Numbered from the stretch's first letter, positions 17,456 through 27,335 are shown. The stretch: DNA of 64,000 nt from a bacterium (GCA_021813505.1 JAKAKI010000008.1:1-64000), one strand, 5' to 3'. The notes: generated from the sequence alone by a model not told the origin. Numbers and translations are program-made.

Positions 17456-17786
17456 TACTTTCTTCTCCGTTCGCGGACCTACGGGTTTTTCGCCACGCGC
17501 TTGGAAGTCGGCCTCTAAGCTCTTCTTGCCTGTGACCTCTACAAACCGCCTCATCGGTGCGTCGACAATCGTCGCAAAGAGAATGAACTCAGCGCACCGG
17601 AACGGTGTCGCATGGAGCTACCGGACCCGTGTGCGGACCGAACGGCGTCGAAAAAAGGACTTTTGAACTCCTGATTTTAGTGCGTTACCCCGTTCAGCCG
17701 ACCGCGCATATTGCAAGTACAAGCCTGGCAGGTGGTTACGCCGGCCGCCCGTCCGGGCCGGTCAGGCGCGGTTATTCGAATTGATC

Positions 17787-17815
17787 TTGACAATCACCAC
17801 GATGATGGCATCTTA
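17787..17815 (+). promoter_or_regulatory. Candidate sigma70-type promoter
   Basis: TTGACA (17787-17792), 17-bp spacer, ATCTTA (17810-17815). The same pair with the same spacing stands upstream of the dockerin gene at 40584. It lies 19 bp before the GTG start of the lipoprotein gene, which argues against the longer in-frame starts upstream. Confidence 0.45.
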
Positions 17816-17834
17816 CAGTGAGGGGAGAAGTATC

Positions 17835-18683
17835 GTGGAATTCAATCGGGGCAAATATCCCATGGTGCGTCGCTACGCTCACATCGCAATCGTTGCCGTC
17901 GTTCTTGGACTCGCGGGCTGCAGTTCTAATCCGACTGCGCCGGCTCCCACAAGCCGGCTCAAACTGGGTTTCACACTCCAATCGCCCGAGTTGGCGTCGC
18001 TGGTAACCTCGGTGACTCTGACCATGCAGTACCCGGACACGGTCATCGTACAGACACTGACGCTGGTCGATGGCGGCATTCACGATACACTCGTCGTGAA
18101 TCCATCGGAATCGATTGTCTTCACGTTGCGGGCATTCGACAGCCAGGAGCGCCTGCTCTATATTGGGAGTGCCACGCGGAGTGTTGCGGCGGGCCAGCGG
18201 CTGGAAGTCCAGATTCTCCTGGTTCCGAATCCGGACCTGCTCATGTTGAGAGCGGGACCGCTCTTTCAATCATCTGCCCTCGCGACCGATGATTTGGTTT
18301 CCGTCTTTGTGGATATCTACAACGTCGACTCTCTGGTCGGTGCCTCATTCCGAATTCAATATGACACGTTGTCCCTGCGTTTCGCCCAGGCCATCGAAGG
18401 AAGTTTCCTGCACGGCACAACGGCTGACACGACGATCTTCGGGTGGGTTCGAGAAGGGCCCGGATTTGTCGCGTTCACCGGTGCGCGTGTAGGGACACCA
18501 GGGGCAGCATACGTCGGCGTTTCCGGATCGGGACGACTGGTGACCTTTCTGTTCAGCAAACAGTCCGCGGGGACATCCTCCATTGTCATTCGTCGCGAAA
18601 CGGTCAAGCTCGAGAAGCCGAACGGGCTGGTAAATCACTTCGGGGAACTGGTGCTGGAGTCCGCTACAATCCAAATCAGGTAA
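17835..18683 (+). CDS. Lipoprotein with cohesin-like domain
   Basis: 282 residues from the GTG at 17835 with AGGGGAG seven bases upstream; an ATG at 17862 is the alternative. A signal peptide ends in the lipobox LAGC, so the mature protein should be lipid-anchored at Cys. Residues to about 150 are beta-rich (SVTLTMQYPDTVIVQTLTL, ESIVFTLRAFDS). The C-terminal 130 residues look like a cohesin domain: VSVFVDIYNVDSLVGASFRIQYD, FGWVREGPGFVAFTGA, GSGRLVTFLFS. It is 27 bp upstream of the giant PKD/beta-helix protein, which carries dockerin-like repeats. A membrane-anchored cohesin receiving dockerin proteins is an attractive but unproven reading. Confidence 0.7.
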   Translation: MEFNRGKYPMVRRYAHIAIVAVVLGLAGCSSNPTAPAPTSRLKLGFTLQSPELASLVTSVTLTMQYPDTVIVQTLTLVDGGIHDTLVVNPSESIVFTLRAFDSQERLLYIGSATRSVAAGQRLEVQILLVPNPDLLMLRAGPLFQSSALATDDLVSVFVDIYNVDSLVGASFRIQYDTLSLRFAQAIEGSFLHGTTADTTIFGWVREGPGFVAFTGARVGTPGAAYVGVSGSGRLVTFLFSKQSAGTSSIVIRRETVKLEKPNGLVNHFGELVLESATIQIR

Positions 18684-18710
18684 CTCCGTTCTCCGGTTTT
18701 AGACTCTCTT

Positions 18711-21700
18711 ATGGATGCATCACAAAGAATGCTCAGGCCCGTGCGCGGGCATAAGTGGCTCGTTTTTCTCGCGATCGCGATCGTTTTGAGTGCGACCGTG
18801 GCGACGCGCAGTGCGCTGGCGCAGTCACCGCCCGATACATTCTTCGTGAGCGTTGATGCCATGGTGCCCGGAGGCGCTCCGGGCAACGATGTGACCGGCG
18901 TCGGGTCGCGCTCCGCCCCTTTTCGGAAGATCACCAAAGCCGTTTCACTGGCCGTGGCCAATAATAAGCATGTGATTGTCGCCGGGCCGACTCGTGGAAA
19001 CGTCTACGCGGGAAACATCTACACTCCTTCTAACTGGGGATTGAAGATTGTTTCCGAAAAGGGTCCCGACTCAACGTACATCGGGAACGCCAGTGGGGAT
19101 GGGGTCGTCAATCTCTATGCGGATACGGTTCTACAGATTCTCGAAGGATTCACCATCGCCGATAACGTCGTCGGCGGCTGCGAAGGCGTTTGCGTCGGCG
19201 GAGTCTCGGCCTATGGGCGCGTCTGGATCATCAACAACAAGATTCTCCGCAACGTTGGGAACGGCGGTGGCGGAGGCATCAACTACTATGGTGTTCTTGG
19301 ATATGGCGGCATCATCGCCGGGAACTGGATCGCGGACAATCATGACGTCGGCAGCCCCGCCGCCGGCGGCATCGAGGTGAGCCACGCTTGGTCGCTGCAG
19401 ATCGTTAACAATACCATTATCGGAAATACAGCGATAGATGGCGCCGGCATCGGGATTGGACCCGACACCCAGGCCGTGACAATCGCCAACAACATCATCG
19501 CTTACAATCTCAGCGGATTCGGGATTTTCAACGCCGGCGGTGGCGTGGTTGCGGCGAATAACTTGTTCTACCTGAACGAATCCGGCGACGCATTTGGATT
19601 GGGGACACTCGACGCATCCAACATCACGGGCCCCGGCGCCGATCCCTTGCTGGCCGGGCTCGGCGTATTCAACTACCATCAGACGTGCAATTCGCCGGGA
19701 CGTGATCTGGGTTCCAACGCATTCCTGCCAGCCGAACTGACCAGTTCCGGTTCATTTGAATTCGATATCGATGGCCCACCGCAGGCTCGCGTGGCTTACG
19801 CCTCGGTCGATATCGGTGGCGACGAGTTCTGGGACGCCGACAAACACGCGGCATTCACGGCAACCATCACATCCGGCTGCGATACGCTCTGGACGCAATT
19901 CGTGAATACGTCGGGTTGCGTCGACGAGCAATGGTTTTGGGATTTCGGTGATGGGAATACATCCAACAATCGGGATCCAGTTCACAAGTATGCAGCTCCT
20001 GGTACCTACAATGTGCGCCTGATCGCCAATGGACCTCTGGACGCCGACACGCTGGTCCGGCCGGGCTACATCAAGGTCGCTCCGGCATTGGACGTCATTA
20101 ATCTTGCGGCCGACACGACGGTGGGAATCGACACGCTGGCCGTCGTGTTTACGGCCTCAACCAATGTTCCCCCTGACAGTCTGCACTGGCTGTTTGGTGA
20201 CGGTGGCACGGCCAAGGGCAATCCCATCACGCACATGTATGTGAAGCCCGGGATATTTACAGTCGAAGTGCGGGGCTACAACTCCTGTGGGGCGGATTCT
20301 GTCGTGAAGCCCGCGATGATTCTCATTGGCTCCAAATCAGCTCCCCCCGCAGAAACGCTCTTCGTCGGTATCGATCCCATGATGGCCGGCGGGCTGCCCG
20401 GAAATGACTCGACCGGTAACGGCACCCGTTTCGCACCGTATCGTGAGATCCGCCACGCGGCGAGGCAAATCTATAACCAGAACTCACACGTGATCTTCGT
20501 TGGTCCGTCACGCCTGGGCTTCTATTCGGGCCCGATTTCGACGCTCTATGACTGGCGGATCAAGATCATCTCCGAAAAGGGCGCGGATTCGACGCTCATA
20601 ATCGGCGGCGATGGATTCGAAGTGGTCGATCTCTATGCCGATACCGCGCTGCAGGTATTCCAGGGTTTCACCGTCGCCAACAACGTGATCGGTGGCTGCG
20701 AAGGTGTCTGCGTCGGCGGTATCTACATGTATGGTCGGGCCTGGGTCATCAACAATAAGATCTTTAACAATGTCGGCGGCGGTGGCGGCGGAGGGATCAA
20801 CTATTACGGCGTTGCGGGATATGGGGGAATTATCGCCGGCAATTGGATCGGTGGCAATCGTGATGCCGGAGGCGTGGCCGGCGGCGGTATCCAGGTGGAC
20901 TACTCCAGCTCACTTAGCATCGTCAACAATACGATCATCGAAAATACGGCACAAACCGGGGCGGGGATCAATCTGAGCCCGGTCGCCTCCGGTGTGACCA
21001 TTGCCAACAACATCATTGCCTACAACCTCACCGGATACGGCATCTACCGGCAGTCGTCTTCCTTCACACCGACCGTGGTGTACAATCTGTTTCACCTGAA
21101 TGCCCTTGGGAACACGTTTAATCTGCCCATTCTGTACCCGACGAATCTGAACGCCAATCCCTTCCTGTACGATTATAACAAGAAGAACTATCACCTGACC
21201 TGTGGCTCACCGGGCAAGAATCATGGATCCAATGGCTGGGTACCGACCATCCTGACCAGCTCCGGCGATTTTGCCTGGGACGGCGATCTCAACCCATCCG
21301 GGTCGCGTCAGGGTCGAATTTTCCAGACCACCATCGATATGGGTGGCGACGAATTTTGGGATACCGAGAAGCACGCCAGTTTCGACGCGACACCGAAGGT
21401 GGGCTGTAACACGCTGCAGGTGTCATTCGCCAACTTCTCAACCTGCATTGACGAACACTGGAGTTGGGACTTCGGCGATGGAAGTGGTCAGACGATTGAT
21501 GTGGAGAACCCTGTGCACACTTATAAGTCACCAGGTAGCTACACGGTCCGCCTCATCGCCCGCGGGGATCTTGACGCCGATACGATGACAATCGCCGACT
21601 TCATCAAGGTTGTTCAGCCGCTGGAAGTCAGCTTCACGGCTGACACCTTGCAGGGTTGCGATTCGCTCACAGCGAACTTCACGGCGCAGACCAATGTCAC

Positions 21701-24299
21701 CGCCGACAGCCTTCGCTGGATCTTCGGCGATGGCGGCACGGCCACCGGCAATCCTGTCACACGCAAGTTCACCAAAGTCGGCGTATTCGATGTTGAACTG
21801 CGCGCGTACAACCCATGCGGGATGGTCTCTTCCTCCAAGCCGGCATACATCACGGTCGGCGCCAAGCCGGAAGTGATCATCACGTCCTCCTCCGATTCGT
21901 CTGCTGCTCCCAAGTGCATTCCCTACGAGGTCCGGCTCCACACCCTCAGCGATCAGCCCTTGAGCAATTGGGAATGGGATTTTGGCGACAGCGATACCAC
22001 CGGGGCACATCTGCCGAACCCGGTCCATACTTACACGCGCACCGGATCGTTCAGCGTGCGTTTGATCTCGACGGCAAACTGTGGCAGCGACACGACGATT
22101 CGGCGCGACTACTTGAATATCCTGACGCGGCCCACCGCGTTGATGGACGCCAATCCCAAGGCGGTGTGCGCGTCCGGCCAGTCCGTCAATTTCACCGCCA
22201 CCTATCAGGGCACGGTCGATTCCTCGCGCTGGCTGTTCGGTGATGGCGGGACCGCTCCCGGCCCGAACACGAGCCATCTCTATCCCGGCGCGGGTGTCTA
22301 CCAGCCGTTGCTGATCCTGTTCCATCCCTGCGCGACGGATACGCTGCCTTTGAATTCGACGGTGGGAGTCGGGACTCCGCCACAGGCATCGTTCTCCGGT
22401 ACGCCCAGGACAGGGTTTGAGCCGGTGGCTACCCAATTCGCCGACAGCTCGCGAAACCTCCCGACATCGTGGCAGTGGCTATTCGGCGACGGGGCTACCT
22501 CAACAGAGCAGAACCCGCTGCACAATTATGGTCCTGGAGTCTGGGATGTCTCCCTGACCGCCTCCAACGTGTGCGGTACATCCCAAAGTGCCGTGTCCCA
22601 GTATGTCCGCGTCGGCGGTTTCCTCCCGTCGTTCGATTCCACAGGATCGAATGGCGATACGATCCACTTCGACGTCCTGGTTGATTCGCTGGTCATGCAC
22701 TATGACCGGCCGATCACCCTCAATGCATCACTGACCACTGCGCCACGCCGAGGGTCCGCGACCTTTGTTTTCGGCACCTCGACCGGTACGCCGCGTTTTG
22801 CGACCACCATGACCATGATCCCGTCGGGGGATCTGCCGTCGGGCGATTACGTGGTTCGGCTGTCGGCGATTGATCCGCGCATCACCAAAACCTCCGAGCG
22901 AACCATCCATTACACTGGGCATCAGTTCGTCGACATCACGCCGGAGTCGCTGGACTTCGGGAGGCAGGTATTTGGCGGGCCCTATGGCAAACATGCCTAC
23001 GTGCACAACCGGGCGCCCGCTGGCAGCGGTCTGACTCTGACATTTACCGCCAGCGACTCCGGCGGAGGATACAGCGCCCGCGCCAGCGGCACGATCAATC
23101 CGCAGGAGAGCACGCTCGTTTCGGTTTCGTTCCTGCCAACACGGAAGGGCGAATACAACGGCGCCCTGATCGTCACGTCGAATGATCCGGTGCTGACACG
23201 CGACCGGATTCCTCTGCGGGGCAAGGGCACACCGGATTTGATCCTCCCGCGTGTGGCTGCCACTGTGCCGGCACTGCCGTTTGGCGAGGTTCGCATTGAT
23301 TCGATGATCCGGTTCTTGTTCAGCGAAGCTGTCATCGCGCCGGGTTCCGACTCGGCTGTGACAGTCACCGCCAAACGGTTCCTGCAGCCGGTCCCCGGGC
23401 ATCTTATCTACTCCAGCGGGTCACCGACCCGCCCGTTTACTTGGGTCGGATTTGCGCCCGACTCTTGCATCTGGTTTCCAGCCGATGACACATTGCGCTT
23501 CCGCATTCGCGCCACGATCACAGACACGTCGGAGAACAGGCTCGACGGAGACTCGGATGGAAACGATGAGGGATCGCCCGCCGACGATTACCTGTTTTCG
23601 GTGAGCACCGGTCCGGGAGTTCGTCCAGGTGACGCCGATCAGGACCGGCGTGTCGATGAGCGCGATATTCTTCCGTTGGCGCGGTATTGGGGGCTGACCG
23701 GTCCTCCCCGAGAAAATCTCTGCGATGGATTCGTCGTGCAGGCCGCATCCGCTTGGAATCCACGCGCGGCCACGCATGCCGACGCCGACGGGAACGGCGT
23801 GATCGACTCGGCCGATATTTGTCCCATCGCCGAGTATTTCGACATGGTTGTCGCCGCGCCGAAGTTGGAGGTTGAGAGCTGGATGAATGAAGCACGGACC
23901 TGGGATAAGGGTATCGTGCGAGCGTTGCTCAACGGATTGATTGATTGTCCGAATCCCGGGCTGGGGCAGTCGGTATTGCACCGCTTTCTTGAGAATGTGC
24001 AATCCGAGTCGCCCGTTCCCGAGGAATACTCTCTGGGCCAGAACTACCCGAATCCGTTCAATCCTTCGACGGTGATCGAGTACTCGCTGAAGTCGCAAAC
24101 CAAGGTTCGCCTGGAGATCTTCGACGTCACGGGCCGCCTGGTGACCGTGCTGGAAGACAGCGAGCAATCCGCGGGACATCACACCCGCATTTGGGATGGC
24201 ACCGACAATAAGAACCGCGCCGTGGCCTCCGGCATCTATTTCTATCGCCTGGTCACGCCCGAATTCCGCCTGGCGCGGAAAATGGTGCTGATGAAGTAG
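18711..24299 (+). CDS. Giant secreted beta-helix/PKD-repeat protein with sorting-type C-terminus
   Basis: 1862 residues. A signal peptide (WLVFLAIAIVLSATVATRSALA) is followed by a right-handed beta-helix block rich in VNNTIIGNTA and IANNIIAYN units. PKD-like domains come next, with WDFGDGNTS and LFGDGGTA motifs. The whole block of about 506 residues is then repeated. More PKD-like domains follow, then an ASH/Hydin-type domain (ITPESLDFGRQVFGG), an SbsA-like Ig domain, and dockerin-like calcium loops (GDADQDRRVDERD, ADADGNGVIDSAD). The C-terminus is a FlgD-like sorting module beginning at NYPNPFNPSTVIEYSL and ending GIYFYRLVTPEFRLARKMVL. Probable cell-surface or released adhesive/structural protein. 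A strong terminator follows. Confidence 0.85.
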   Translation: MDASQRMLRPVRGHKWLVFLAIAIVLSATVATRSALAQSPPDTFFVSVDAMVPGGAPGNDVTGVGSRSAPFRKITKAVSLAVANNKHVIVAGPTRGNVYAGNIYTPSNWGLKIVSEKGPDSTYIGNASGDGVVNLYADTVLQILEGFTIADNVVGGCEGVCVGGVSAYGRVWIINNKILRNVGNGGGGGINYYGVLGYGGIIAGNWIADNHDVGSPAAGGIEVSHAWSLQIVNNTIIGNTAIDGAGIGIGPDTQAVTIANNIIAYNLSGFGIFNAGGGVVAANNLFYLNESGDAFGLGTLDASNITGPGADPLLAGLGVFNYHQTCNSPGRDLGSNAFLPAELTSSGSFEFDIDGPPQARVAYASVDIGGDEFWDADKHAAFTATITSGCDTLWTQFVNTSGCVDEQWFWDFGDGNTSNNRDPVHKYAAPGTYNVRLIANGPLDADTLVRPGYIKVAPALDVINLAADTTVGIDTLAVVFTASTNVPPDSLHWLFGDGGTAKGNPITHMYVKPGIFTVEVRGYNSCGADSVVKPAMILIGSKSAPPAETLFVGIDPMMAGGLPGNDSTGNGTRFAPYREIRHAARQIYNQNSHVIFVGPSRLGFYSGPISTLYDWRIKIISEKGADSTLIIGGDGFEVVDLYADTALQVFQGFTVANNVIGGCEGVCVGGIYMYGRAWVINNKIFNNVGGGGGGGINYYGVAGYGGIIAGNWIGGNRDAGGVAGGGIQVDYSSSLSIVNNTIIENTAQTGAGINLSPVASGVTIANNIIAYNLTGYGIYRQSSSFTPTVVYNLFHLNALGNTFNLPILYPTNLNANPFLYDYNKKNYHLTCGSPGKNHGSNGWVPTILTSSGDFAWDGDLNPSGSRQGRIFQTTIDMGGDEFWDTEKHASFDATPKVGCNTLQVSFANFSTCIDEHWSWDFGDGSGQTIDVENPVHTYKSPGSYTVRLIARGDLDADTMTIADFIKVVQPLEVSFTADTLQGCDSLTANFTAQTNVTADSLRWIFGDGGTATGNPVTRKFTKVGVFDVELRAYNPCGMVSSSKPAYITVGAKPEVIITSSSDSSAAPKCIPYEVRLHTLSDQPLSNWEWDFGDSDTTGAHLPNPVHTYTRTGSFSVRLISTANCGSDTTIRRDYLNILTRPTALMDANPKAVCASGQSVNFTATYQGTVDSSRWLFGDGGTAPGPNTSHLYPGAGVYQPLLILFHPCATDTLPLNSTVGVGTPPQASFSGTPRTGFEPVATQFADSSRNLPTSWQWLFGDGATSTEQNPLHNYGPGVWDVSLTASNVCGTSQSAVSQYVRVGGFLPSFDSTGSNGDTIHFDVLVDSLVMHYDRPITLNASLTTAPRRGSATFVFGTSTGTPRFATTMTMIPSGDLPSGDYVVRLSAIDPRITKTSERTIHYTGHQFVDITPESLDFGRQVFGGPYGKHAYVHNRAPAGSGLTLTFTASDSGGGYSARASGTINPQESTLVSVSFLPTRKGEYNGALIVTSNDPVLTRDRIPLRGKGTPDLILPRVAATVPALPFGEVRIDSMIRFLFSEAVIAPGSDSAVTVTAKRFLQPVPGHLIYSSGSPTRPFTWVGFAPDSCIWFPADDTLRFRIRATITDTSENRLDGDSDGNDEGSPADDYLFSVSTGPGVRPGDADQDRRVDERDILPLARYWGLTGPPRENLCDGFVVQAASAWNPRAATHADADGNGVIDSADICPIAEYFDMVVAAPKLEVESWMNEARTWDKGIVRALLNGLIDCPNPGLGQSVLHRFLENVQSESPVPEEYSLGQNYPNPFNPSTVIEYSLKSQTKVRLEIFDVTGRLVTVLEDSEQSAGHHTRIWDGTDNKNRAVASGIYFYRLVTPEFRLARKMVLMK

Positions 24300-24340
24300 A
24301 AAAGGATAGGTCCTACAGGTCCCATAGGACCTATCCTTTT
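24300..24340 (+). terminator. Rho-independent terminator built from 9-bp repeats
   Basis: aaaaggataggtcc (24300-24313) pairs perfectly with ggacctatcctttt (24327-24340), giving a 14-bp stem with a closing T-run. The region also reads as 9-mers ataggtcct, acaggtccc, ataggacct (24306-24332). It lies directly at the stop codon of the giant surface-protein gene and is symmetrical enough to act on both strands. Confidence 0.85.
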
Positions 24341-24448
24341 CATCGCGTCCGCTGCCCCCTGAAACCACACCACCCGCGCCAACGTACACCTTATGTTGGC
24401 CGCGTGCGGGTAGCCACGAATCCCGCCGCCACTTGAAAGGAAGAGTGC

Positions 24449-25501
24449 ATGTCGAATCCGTTCGGACGCCGGTGGATCTTCCGCTTCGTAATTGTGTCGG
24501 GGTGTCTTCTGTTCACATTGTTGGGGAGCACCGTGGCCTGGTCGGAGACGCCCGAGATCAATCCCGTGGACCGCGTTCGCCTGGCGGAATCGTTTCGGCT
24601 GAATCGCGTGATGGGCGACCGCTGCTGGCCGGGATGGACGATGGGGCCGGATGCCGTCATCCTGGTTTATGATGACGCCGAATTCCTGATCCGCCATCCG
24701 GAGCCCAGTCCGGATTTCCAATTGATTGGTTATGATGCCGACCTGGGCAGCAACATCTACTGGCGGCCGCGAACATTTGCCGCCAATCTCCAGGCGACGT
24801 TCCCCGCCGTTGGCGGAGTTGTCAGTGTCGTGATCGGGCGGGCGGAAGCCACGGCCGCGAAGACCTCCACTCCCTGGGTTGCGATGCTGGCCCACGAGCA
24901 CTTTCACCAGTGGCAGATGTCGCAGTCGTGGTACAACAATGCAGTCGACTCGCTGGACTTGAAGGGCGGCGACAACACGGGGATGTGGATGCTCAACTAC
25001 AATTTTCCGTATGACTCCACTCGTATCATCGGCCAATTCTCCGCGCTGCAAAAACAACTCATCGAGATGCTCGACACGAAGAAGCCCGAATCGCTGCGGG
25101 CGCGTCTGCAGACTTACCTCGCCGATCGGGCGCAGTTCCTCAACGACGTCGGCGCCGGTCCGGCGCGCTATTTCTCGTTCCAGATCTGGCAGGAGGGAAT
25201 CGCGCGCTATGTCGAGATACGCGCGGCACAACTCGTGGCCAAGCGAGTCAAACTCAGCAACGCCTTCCGAAGCCTGACCGATTACGAACCGTTCGATTCC
25301 GTCGCACAGCAGCTCCGCGAGGCGGTCCTCAAGGAGCTTTCCACCCTCAAGCTCAACTCAGACCGTCGCATCTGCTTCTACGCCTACGGCGCCGCGGAAG
25401 GGATGATCCTGGACCGCCTGTTGCCCAACTGGCAGGTGCTTTACGCGCAGCAGCGGTTCCGCATCGAGCGATTGTTGGAAATCGCGCTGACAACCAAGTA
25501 G
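24449..25501 (+). CDS. Putative exported HExxH metallopeptidase, unrecognised family
   Basis: 350 residues, with AAAGGAAGAG before the ATG. Residues 10-31 form a signal peptide (FVIVSGCLLFTLLGSTVAWS). Near residue 150 stands LAHEHFHQWQ, an HExxH-type zinc-binding sequence. About 100 residues later the sequence EGIARYVEIRAAQ offers a glutamate third ligand on a helix, the arrangement of gluzincins. The C-terminal part (CFYAYGAAEGMILDRLLPNW) is helical. I do not recognise the family, and no inhibitor or substrate can be named. The next gene converges on it from the other strand. The metallopeptidase call rests on the motif pair alone. Confidence 0.6.
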   Translation: MSNPFGRRWIFRFVIVSGCLLFTLLGSTVAWSETPEINPVDRVRLAESFRLNRVMGDRCWPGWTMGPDAVILVYDDAEFLIRHPEPSPDFQLIGYDADLGSNIYWRPRTFAANLQATFPAVGGVVSVVIGRAEATAAKTSTPWVAMLAHEHFHQWQMSQSWYNNAVDSLDLKGGDNTGMWMLNYNFPYDSTRIIGQFSALQKQLIEMLDTKKPESLRARLQTYLADRAQFLNDVGAGPARYFSFQIWQEGIARYVEIRAAQLVAKRVKLSNAFRSLTDYEPFDSVAQQLREAVLKELSTLKLNSDRRICFYAYGAAEGMILDRLLPNWQVLYAQQRFRIERLLEIALTTK

Positions 25502-25560
25502 GCAAGGTGGACAATAGAAATCTTGAGCAATCGATCAGGAGACATCAAGATCAGGTCGGC

Positions 25561-26568
25561 TCACTTAGAATTTCGCCTCCGGTCGAGAAACTGCTCAGAG
25601 TAGATAATTCCAAATGAGTGGTCTGCACGCCACGCAGTCTTTTTCTCGATTGCTCCTAACAGTCGATGGGGGAAGACCTCGATGGTCACCAGCGAATCGT
25701 GCTTTAGCTGCTGTTTGAATGCGTCCACTCCGAATATGACCTGCCGGTCGTATTGCAATCTTGGCCCCAAGATCGTCAAATGCACCCATTGGCAGCCTTC
25801 ACTAGCTAAAAAGAACTTGTTCAGAGCAGGGCCTTCAAAATCGAAATACGACGAATAGAGATCGATCTGAGTGGAATCTCTGAGACGACATGTGAACGAG
25901 AATCTGTGCCTTCGGCGGTCCTCGCTCTTCACGATTTCCTGAGGATGAAAGCTCAGCAGCGTAGAAGAATTCGGCGCCACTGAGTCGCGGATCTCCTGCA
26001 AGATTCCGGCCGTCCAACCGTGATAATGCTCATACGACATGCCCCATTTGCCCGTGGCTAACGTGTACTTCAGGACGGGATAGATTCTTCCGCCGCCGAG
26101 TGCGTCAGTGAGCATCCGGGCTGTATTGTCCCTCCAGCGGCCATATGCGAGTCCGAGCGTAGCCCCCTGATGGAAATCGCCTCGATTCGCGAAGTAGGAA
26201 CCACACACCTCAACTTGTGGGCTGCTAGCCAGGCAGAAGATCTCATTGAAATGCGCCGACGCTGCCCAGTAATCGCCACCCTTTGCATGGAAGTACTTAA
26301 TCGGTGATACGTGAGTGATAAACAGCGGTACCTGGTATCCCAGGCCAATGTTGTATCCCTTCCCCAGTCCGCCGTAGAAATTGATGTCAGGGATGATCGA
26401 GGGGATCGACGGGCCGCCGAGCTCGTAACTCCAAACGAAGGAGTACCGCCATTTCCCTTCAGGCAATGGCGCGGTTGGCGTAAACTGATGGGTGACTCCG
26501 CAACCGTGGCAAAGCAGCAAGCTGCTCGCAAGGATGAGTGTCTTGAGTTGTTGCGAGTAGCTCATCAT
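25561..26568 (-). CDS. Lipoprotein of unknown function
   Basis: 335 residues. The N-terminus (TLILASSLLLCHGCG) is a lipoprotein signal ending in CHGC or HGCG, so Cys anchoring is likely. The rest is rich in aromatic residues and alternating polar/hydrophobic strands (YNIGLGYQVPLFI, GATLGLAYGRW, YPVLKYTLATGKWGMSYEHY), suggesting a beta-barrel or beta-sheet outer-membrane-associated protein. Its start overlaps the stop of the upstream HAD hydrolase gene by 4 bp (ATGA), which indicates translational coupling. I do not recognise a family. Codon use looks somewhat less GC-rich than the neighbours, which may hint at later acquisition; this was judged by eye only. Confidence 0.65.
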   Translation of the reverse strand: MMSYSQQLKTLILASSLLLCHGCGVTHQFTPTAPLPEGKWRYSFVWSYELGGPSIPSIIPDINFYGGLGKGYNIGLGYQVPLFITHVSPIKYFHAKGGDYWAASAHFNEIFCLASSPQVEVCGSYFANRGDFHQGATLGLAYGRWRDNTARMLTDALGGGRIYPVLKYTLATGKWGMSYEHYHGWTAGILQEIRDSVAPNSSTLLSFHPQEIVKSEDRRRHRFSFTCRLRDSTQIDLYSSYFDFEGPALNKFFLASEGCQWVHLTILGPRLQYDRQVIFGVDAFKQQLKHDSLVTIEVFPHRLLGAIEKKTAWRADHSFGIIYSEQFLDRRRNSK

Positions 26569-27242
26569 CTCAGGAGCCTCGTTCGAATCCCCTCAACTTT
26601 CTGCGTCACCACATCCGCCGGCCCAAAATCCATCCCCCGCGTGGTCGAGTTCGGAAACGCGATCACCGTCATCCCAGCGGCCTTGGCGGCGCGCACACCC
26701 ACGTCGGTGTCTTCAATCGCAACGCATCGCGCGGGATCGATGGCCAGACGCCGCGCCGCTTCGAGATAGATGTCCGGAGCCGGCTTCGGCGTGGGAACAT
26801 CGTCCCCGGTGACCACGACCTCGAACAGGTGGCGGATATTGCCAGCCTTCAGCGTCGGCTCGACAATCCGGGTCAACCCCGATGTCGCCACCCCCAGCCG
26901 GTATCCCGATTCCGACAGGTCGGCAATCAGGTCGCGAATGCCATCGCGCCAGGGGAGACCGTCCCGTTCCAAGAGGTCCATGTAGAGCGCCTTGCGCCGG
27001 GAAATGATCTCCTCGAGCGGTGGCTGGAGCTGGTGGCGGGCTTTCAAAGTCTCGAACATGCACCGGTCGGTCGACCCCAGAAACTCGGTATTCGCCGATT
27101 CGGGGAAGGGAATCCCGAATTCGTCCTCAAAGAGAATCCGGGTCGATTCATAATGAACCGGCTCTGAATCGATCAGAACCCCATCCATATCGAACACCAC
27201 AGCTTCGAACTGCCTTTGTCCACCGTTGTCCATTAAGTCCAT
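26565..27242 (-). CDS. HAD-superfamily hydrolase, beta-phosphoglucomutase-like
   Basis: 225 residues from the ATG at 27242; an ATG 9 bp later at 27233 is nearly as likely, and both lie in a 9-bp repeat. HAD motifs are clear: I, VFDMDGVLIDSE with nucleophile Asp and acid/base Asp; II, ATSG; III, Lys in TPKPAPDIY; IV, AIEDTDVGVRAAKAAG. The helical cap between motifs I and II fits subclass IA as in beta-phosphoglucomutase and phosphoglycolate phosphatase. The substrate is a small phosphorylated metabolite that cannot be named from sequence. The frame is open further upstream to 27347, but that would run over the likely rpsU promoter. Confidence 0.85.
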   Translation of the reverse strand: MDLMDNGGQRQFEAVVFDMDGVLIDSEPVHYESTRILFEDEFGIPFPESANTEFLGSTDRCMFETLKARHQLQPPLEEIISRRKALYMDLLERDGLPWRDGIRDLIADLSESGYRLGVATSGLTRIVEPTLKAGNIRHLFEVVVTGDDVPTPKPAPDIYLEAARRLAIDPARCVAIEDTDVGVRAAKAAGMTVIAFPNSTTRGMDFGPADVVTQKVEGIRTRLLR

Positions 27243-27245
27243 TCT
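27218..27245. repeat. 9-10 bp microrepeat at the HAD gene start
   Basis: Plus-strand units gtccaccgtt, gtccattaa, gtccattct (27218-27245), period 10 then 9. Read leftward they give ATGGAC twice, which supplies both candidate start codons of the HAD gene. The unit matches the gtccactt repeats ahead of dnaG. Confidence 0.6.
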
Positions 27246-27335
27246 CTTGCCCACCAATAAGTTGCCCTGTTGGGGCAGGCTCAGTTCCAATCTGTGCCGA
27301 ATGCGCGGTTTTTTCAAGTCAGAATTGGTATTCCA

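Larger units (their letters stand above)
17364..17834. other. Intergenic region between methionine cluster and lipoprotein gene
   Basis: This 471-bp stretch holds the inverted repeat at 17396-17455, an AT-poorer middle with no recognisable feature, and a candidate promoter at 17787-17815. Reading frames on either strand show only repeat-derived sequence (GWAPPT-like phrases). No RNA gene is seen. Confidence 0.6.
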
